Both the position numbers and the translations under genes were made by a program. A stretch of 11,289 nt of DNA from assembly GCA_023422955.1 (NCBI GenBank), contig JAFAGG010000041.1, positions 1 to 11,289 on the forward strand, given 5' to 3'. The notes below the pieces were generated by a model that saw only the letters and a program-made list of their open reading frames with translations, was not told the origin of the DNA and did not search any database. Source of the stretch: Pseudomonadota bacterium. Its GTDB lineage: Bacteria > Pseudomonadota > Gammaproteobacteria > Burkholderiales > Burkholderiaceae_D. Below, in pieces: positions 7,396-11,289 of the stretch; positions within the stretch are counted from its first letter, which is position 1, and the number at the start of each line of letters is the position of its first letter.

Positions 7396-8790
7396 ATGAC
7401 TGCACAATTCTCCAAAAAAAGCGAAGCCTGGTCGGCTCGCTTCTCCGAACCCGTTTCAGACCTGGTCAAACGCTACACCGCCTCCGTCTTTTTCGACAAG
7501 CGCCTGGCAGCGTTCGACATCCAGGGCTCTCTCGCGCATGCCGAAATGCTGGCGCATCAGGCCATCATCAGCCAACAAGACCTTGCCGACATCCAGCGCG
7601 GCCTGGCGCAGATCCAGGGCGAGATCGAAGCCGGCAGTTTCGAATGGCTGCTCGACCTGGAAGACGTACATCTGAACATAGAAAAACGCCTGACCGAACT
7701 GGTAGGCGATGCCGGCAAGCGCCTGCATACCGGCCGCTCGCGCAACGACCAGGTCGCTACCGATATCCGCCTTTACATGCGCGCTGCAGTAGACGACATC
7801 GTGTCGCTGCTGACCGATTTGCGCCGCGCCCTGCTCGATCTCGCCGATCAGCATGCCGACACCATCCTGCCCGGTTTCACCCACATGCAGGTGGCGCAAC
7901 CGGTCACCTTCGGTCATCACATGCTGGCCTACGTGGAAATGTTCAACCGCGATGCGGAGCGCATGCTGGACTGCCGCAAGCGCATCAACCGCCTGCCGCT
8001 GGGCGCGGCCGCGCTGGCCGGCACCACCTTCCCGATCGACCGCGAGCGCGTCGCAAAGACGCTGGGCTTCGACGATGTCTGCCGCAACTCGCTGGATGCA
8101 GTATCGGATCGCGACTTCGCGATTGAATTCTGCGCAGCGGCCGCGCTGCTCATGACGCACATCTCGCGCATGTCGGAAGAGCTGATCATCTGGATGAGCC
8201 CGCGCGTAGGCTTCATCGATATCGCCGACCGCTTCTGCACCGGATCAAGCATCATGCCGCAAAAGAAAAACCCGGACGTGCCGGAACTGGCGCGCGGCAA
8301 GACCGGGCGCGTGAACGGCCATCTGATCAGCCTGCTCACGCTGATGAAAGGCCAGCCGCTGGCTTACAACAAGGACAACCAGGAAGACAAGGAACCCTTG
8401 TTCGATACCGTGGACACGCTGAGCGATACGCTGCGCATCTTTGCCGACATGGCGCGCGGCATCACGGTGAAAGCCGAAGCCATGCGTGCAGCGGCACTGC
8501 AGGGTTATGCCACCGCCACCGATCTGGCCGACTATCTGGTAAAAAAAGGCCTGCCCTTCCGCGATGCGCATGAAGCCGTCGCTCATGCGGTGCGCAGCTG
8601 CGACAGCAAAGGCTGCGACCTGGCCGAACTCAGCCTGGACGAATTGCGCGCCTTCTCGCCGCTGATCGAACAGGACGTATTCGACGTATTGACACTGGAA
8701 GGCTCGGTGAATGCGCGCAATCACGTGGGCGGCACGGCTCCCTCCCAGGTGCGCGCTGCCATCTCGCGCTTGCGTACCCAGTTGGGCTGA
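7396..8790 (+). CDS. argH: Argininosuccinate lyase
   Basis: A 464-residue lyase of the fumarase/aspartase superfamily. It splits argininosuccinate into arginine and fumarate, the last step of arginine synthesis; it is a cytosolic homotetramer with active sites built from three subunits. Landmarks: TGRSRNDQVATD (112-123), the first conserved region; FTHMQVAQPVTFGHH (161-175) with the general acid/base candidate His163; and the superfamily signature GSSIMPQKKNPD (283-294), whose flexible loop carries the catalytic serine (Ser284 or Ser285). Substrate-binding YNKDNQEDKEP follows (324-334). Length fits the family (455-475). The frame is open from a TTG at 7360, but that would start upstream of the predicted transcript start and adds 12 unrelated residues, so the ATG at 7396 is chosen. 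The Shine-Dalgarno is weak. It is monocistronic: a terminator lies on each side. Confidence 0.98.
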   Translation: MTAQFSKKSEAWSARFSEPVSDLVKRYTASVFFDKRLAAFDIQGSLAHAEMLAHQAIISQQDLADIQRGLAQIQGEIEAGSFEWLLDLEDVHLNIEKRLTELVGDAGKRLHTGRSRNDQVATDIRLYMRAAVDDIVSLLTDLRRALLDLADQHADTILPGFTHMQVAQPVTFGHHMLAYVEMFNRDAERMLDCRKRINRLPLGAAALAGTTFPIDRERVAKTLGFDDVCRNSLDAVSDRDFAIEFCAAAALLMTHISRMSEELIIWMSPRVGFIDIADRFCTGSSIMPQKKNPDVPELARGKTGRVNGHLISLLTLMKGQPLAYNKDNQEDKEPLFDTVDTLSDTLRIFADMARGITVKAEAMRAAALQGYATATDLADYLVKKGLPFRDAHEAVAHAVRSCDSKGCDLAELSLDELRAFSPLIEQDVFDVLTLEGSVNARNHVGGTAPSQVRAAISRLRTQLG

Positions 8791-8814
8791 AAGGCAGCCT
8801 GATTAAACAATAGT

Positions 8815-8853
8815 AAAGGCGGCAGGATTATTTTCCTTCCGCCTTTTCCTTTT
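8815..8853 (+). terminator. Intrinsic terminator after argH
   Basis: AAAGGCGG (8815-8822) pairs with CCGCCTTT (8839-8846), then after one C/T mismatch AGGA (8824-8827) pairs with TCCT (8834-8837), leaving a 6-base loop. A T-rich tail (8844-8847 and 8850-8853, broken by CC) follows. It starts 25 bases after the argH stop and separates argH from the transporter genes. Confidence 0.82.
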
Positions 8854-8856
8854 CAT

Positions 8857-8922
8857 GCAATGAACAATTAGAGGGCAAGCGGGATTATCGCTCCGGCATT
8901 TTTGTTTCCATTGTTGCATTGC
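8857..8922. repeat. Imperfect inverted repeat upstream of the TRAP genes
   Basis: GCAATGAACAAT (8857-8868) is mirrored by ATTGTTGCATTGC (8910-8922), whose reverse complement is GCAATGCAACAAT. The arms match apart from one extra base. They are 41 bp apart, lie just after the argH terminator and immediately upstream of the sigma-54-like element, and could be a pair of regulator half-sites. The chance of coincidence is not negligible in this AT-richer stretch. Confidence 0.35.
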
Positions 8923-8925
8923 GTG

Positions 8926-8942
8926 TTGGCATTCTGCTGGCT
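8926..8942 (+). promoter_or_regulatory. Candidate sigma-54 (-24/-12) promoter for the TRAP operon
   Basis: TTGGCATTCTGCTGGCT has the invariant GG (8928-8929) and GC (8940-8941) separated by exactly 10 bases, as RpoN promoters require, and a full TTGGCA at the -24 side. The -12 side reads TGGCT rather than TTGCA/T, and the usual CG after TGGCA is TT. Transcription would start near 8953, giving a leader of about 96 bases. Dicarboxylate transport genes are often under DctB/DctD and sigma-54, which makes the context plausible, but this is a pattern match by eye. Confidence 0.38.
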
Positions 8943-8967
8943 GCAATTAATTAAATCTCGAATTCGG

Positions 8968-8998
8968 TTCAACTTTTATTACAAAGTCGAGACATAAT
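8968..8998 (+). promoter_or_regulatory. Candidate sigma-70 promoter for the TRAP operon
   Basis: CATAAT (8993-8998, 5 of 6 to TATAAT) would start transcription near 9005, 44 bases before the dctQ ATG. The best upstream hexamer is TTCAAC (8968-8973) at a long 19-bp spacing, a poor -35. The -10 directly follows the right arm of a TCTCGA (8956-8961) / TCGAGA (8987-8992) inverted repeat, so an activator or repressor could act here. Confidence 0.35.
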
Positions 8999-9048
8999 AT
9001 GCGGGCAGGAAATTTTTGCACTTCCCCTCTTACACCTAGGACAACAGC

Positions 9049-9621
9049 ATGTCATTTCTTCTCTCCTTGAGTCGGCTGATTGACAACATCAATGTAAAAA
9101 TCGGCGAGTGGGTCAGATGGGCCTTGCTGATTGCCGTTCTGATATGCAGCGGCAACGCGATAGTCCGTTATACATTCAATATGAGTTCCAACGCATGGCT
9201 GGAAATCCAGTGGTATCTGTTCGGCCTGGTTTATCTGCTGGCCGCACCTTATACCCTGCGCGTCAATGAACATGTACGCATCGACGTTCTCATCTCCCGC
9301 TTTTCCATGCACACCCGTGTATGGATAGATATCTTCGGCTTCGTGCTGTTCTTTTTCCCCTTTACCCTGCTCGTTCTTTACTATGCAACGCCGTATGCAG
9401 TGATGGCGATCGAGAGCAAGGAAATGTCGAGCAATGCGGGCGGACTGATAATGTGGCCGGCCAAGATACTGATACCCATCGGCTTCCTGCTGCTGAACCT
9501 GCAGGGCCTGTCCGAACTGATCAAGCGCATCGGCTACCTGATGGGCATGGTAGACGGCAGCGAATTCGAAAAAGCAGCAGCCCCTATGGCCATGGCTGTT
9601 ACCCCAACCAAACCCGAGTAA
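9049..9621 (+). CDS. dctQ: TRAP transporter small membrane subunit (DctQ type)
   Basis: A 190-residue DctQ-family protein, the small integral membrane subunit of a tripartite ATP-independent periplasmic transporter; it pairs with the large subunit for Na+ or H+-driven solute uptake. Four hydrophobic helices are visible at about 21-43, 50-71, 90-112 and 133-155, the standard four-helix layout. Typical features are the N-terminal helix ending in NAIVRYTFN (36-44), a WLEIQWYLFGLVYLL helix (50-64) and the polar NEHVRIDVL (73-81) after helix 2. The sequence style resembles the mannitol/chloroaromatic (FcbT2) subgroup. The polar C-tail (168-190) is unremarkable. An AGGA (9038-9041) stands 7 bases before the ATG, supporting this start. 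The large-subunit gene follows 19 bp later, so the two are cotranscribed. The substrate cannot be read from the sequence. The symbol is family-level. Confidence 0.93.
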   Translation: MSFLLSLSRLIDNINVKIGEWVRWALLIAVLICSGNAIVRYTFNMSSNAWLEIQWYLFGLVYLLAAPYTLRVNEHVRIDVLISRFSMHTRVWIDIFGFVLFFFPFTLLVLYYATPYAVMAIESKEMSSNAGGLIMWPAKILIPIGFLLLNLQGLSELIKRIGYLMGMVDGSEFEKAAAPMAMAVTPTKPE

Positions 9622-9640
9622 CAGGCCGGAGCTCTCAATA

Positions 9641-11287
<1,647 letters not shown>

Positions 11288-11289
11288 CG

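Overview
The window looks like chromosomal housekeeping DNA from a betaproteobacterium, most likely order Burkholderiales and plausibly Oxalobacteraceae (Herminiimonas or Herbaspirillum type). This rests on the moderately high GC content, the family-level protein sequences, and the layout: a hemC-hemD-hemX-hemY cluster transcribed divergently from ppc, with argH next to it. I recall that arrangement from Burkholderiales. The genus is inference, as no database search was possible.

Left part, minus strand (86-4177): a compact heme operon read right to left, hemC, hemD, hemX, hemY. HemC and HemD carry out consecutive steps of tetrapyrrole synthesis, porphobilinogen to hydroxymethylbilane to uroporphyrinogen III. 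HemX and HemY are membrane-anchored companions of the pathway without an established catalytic role. hemC/hemD overlap by 8 bp and hemD/hemX overlap by 4 or 13 bp depending on the hemX start; hemX and hemY are 30 bp apart. This points to one coupled transcript. hemC can only start at TTG.

Centre: a 163-bp divergent control region (4178-4340) carries a perfect 8-bp inverted repeat and a candidate hemC promoter. ppc (4341-7199, plus strand) encodes anaplerotic PEP carboxylase, with catalytic and aspartate-feedback residues all in place, and ends at a strong intrinsic terminator. argH (7396-8790) encodes argininosuccinate lyase, has a perfect TATAAT just upstream, and has its own terminator.

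Right part (9049-11287): the two membrane subunits of a TRAP transporter, a DctQ-type small permease and a long (548 aa) DctM-type large permease, resembling the mannitol/chloroaromatic (FcbT2/FcbT3) subgroup. No periplasmic binding protein gene lies in the window, which ends 2 bp after the large-subunit stop. The 258-bp region ahead of it holds a sigma-54-like -24/-12 element, a sigma-70-like -10, and inverted repeats, so this transporter may be a regulated uptake system.

I see no mobile element, CRISPR array, tRNA or rRNA, and no convincing new system. The points of interest are regulatory (the two control regions, the TTG start) and the architecture of the TRAP large subunit.
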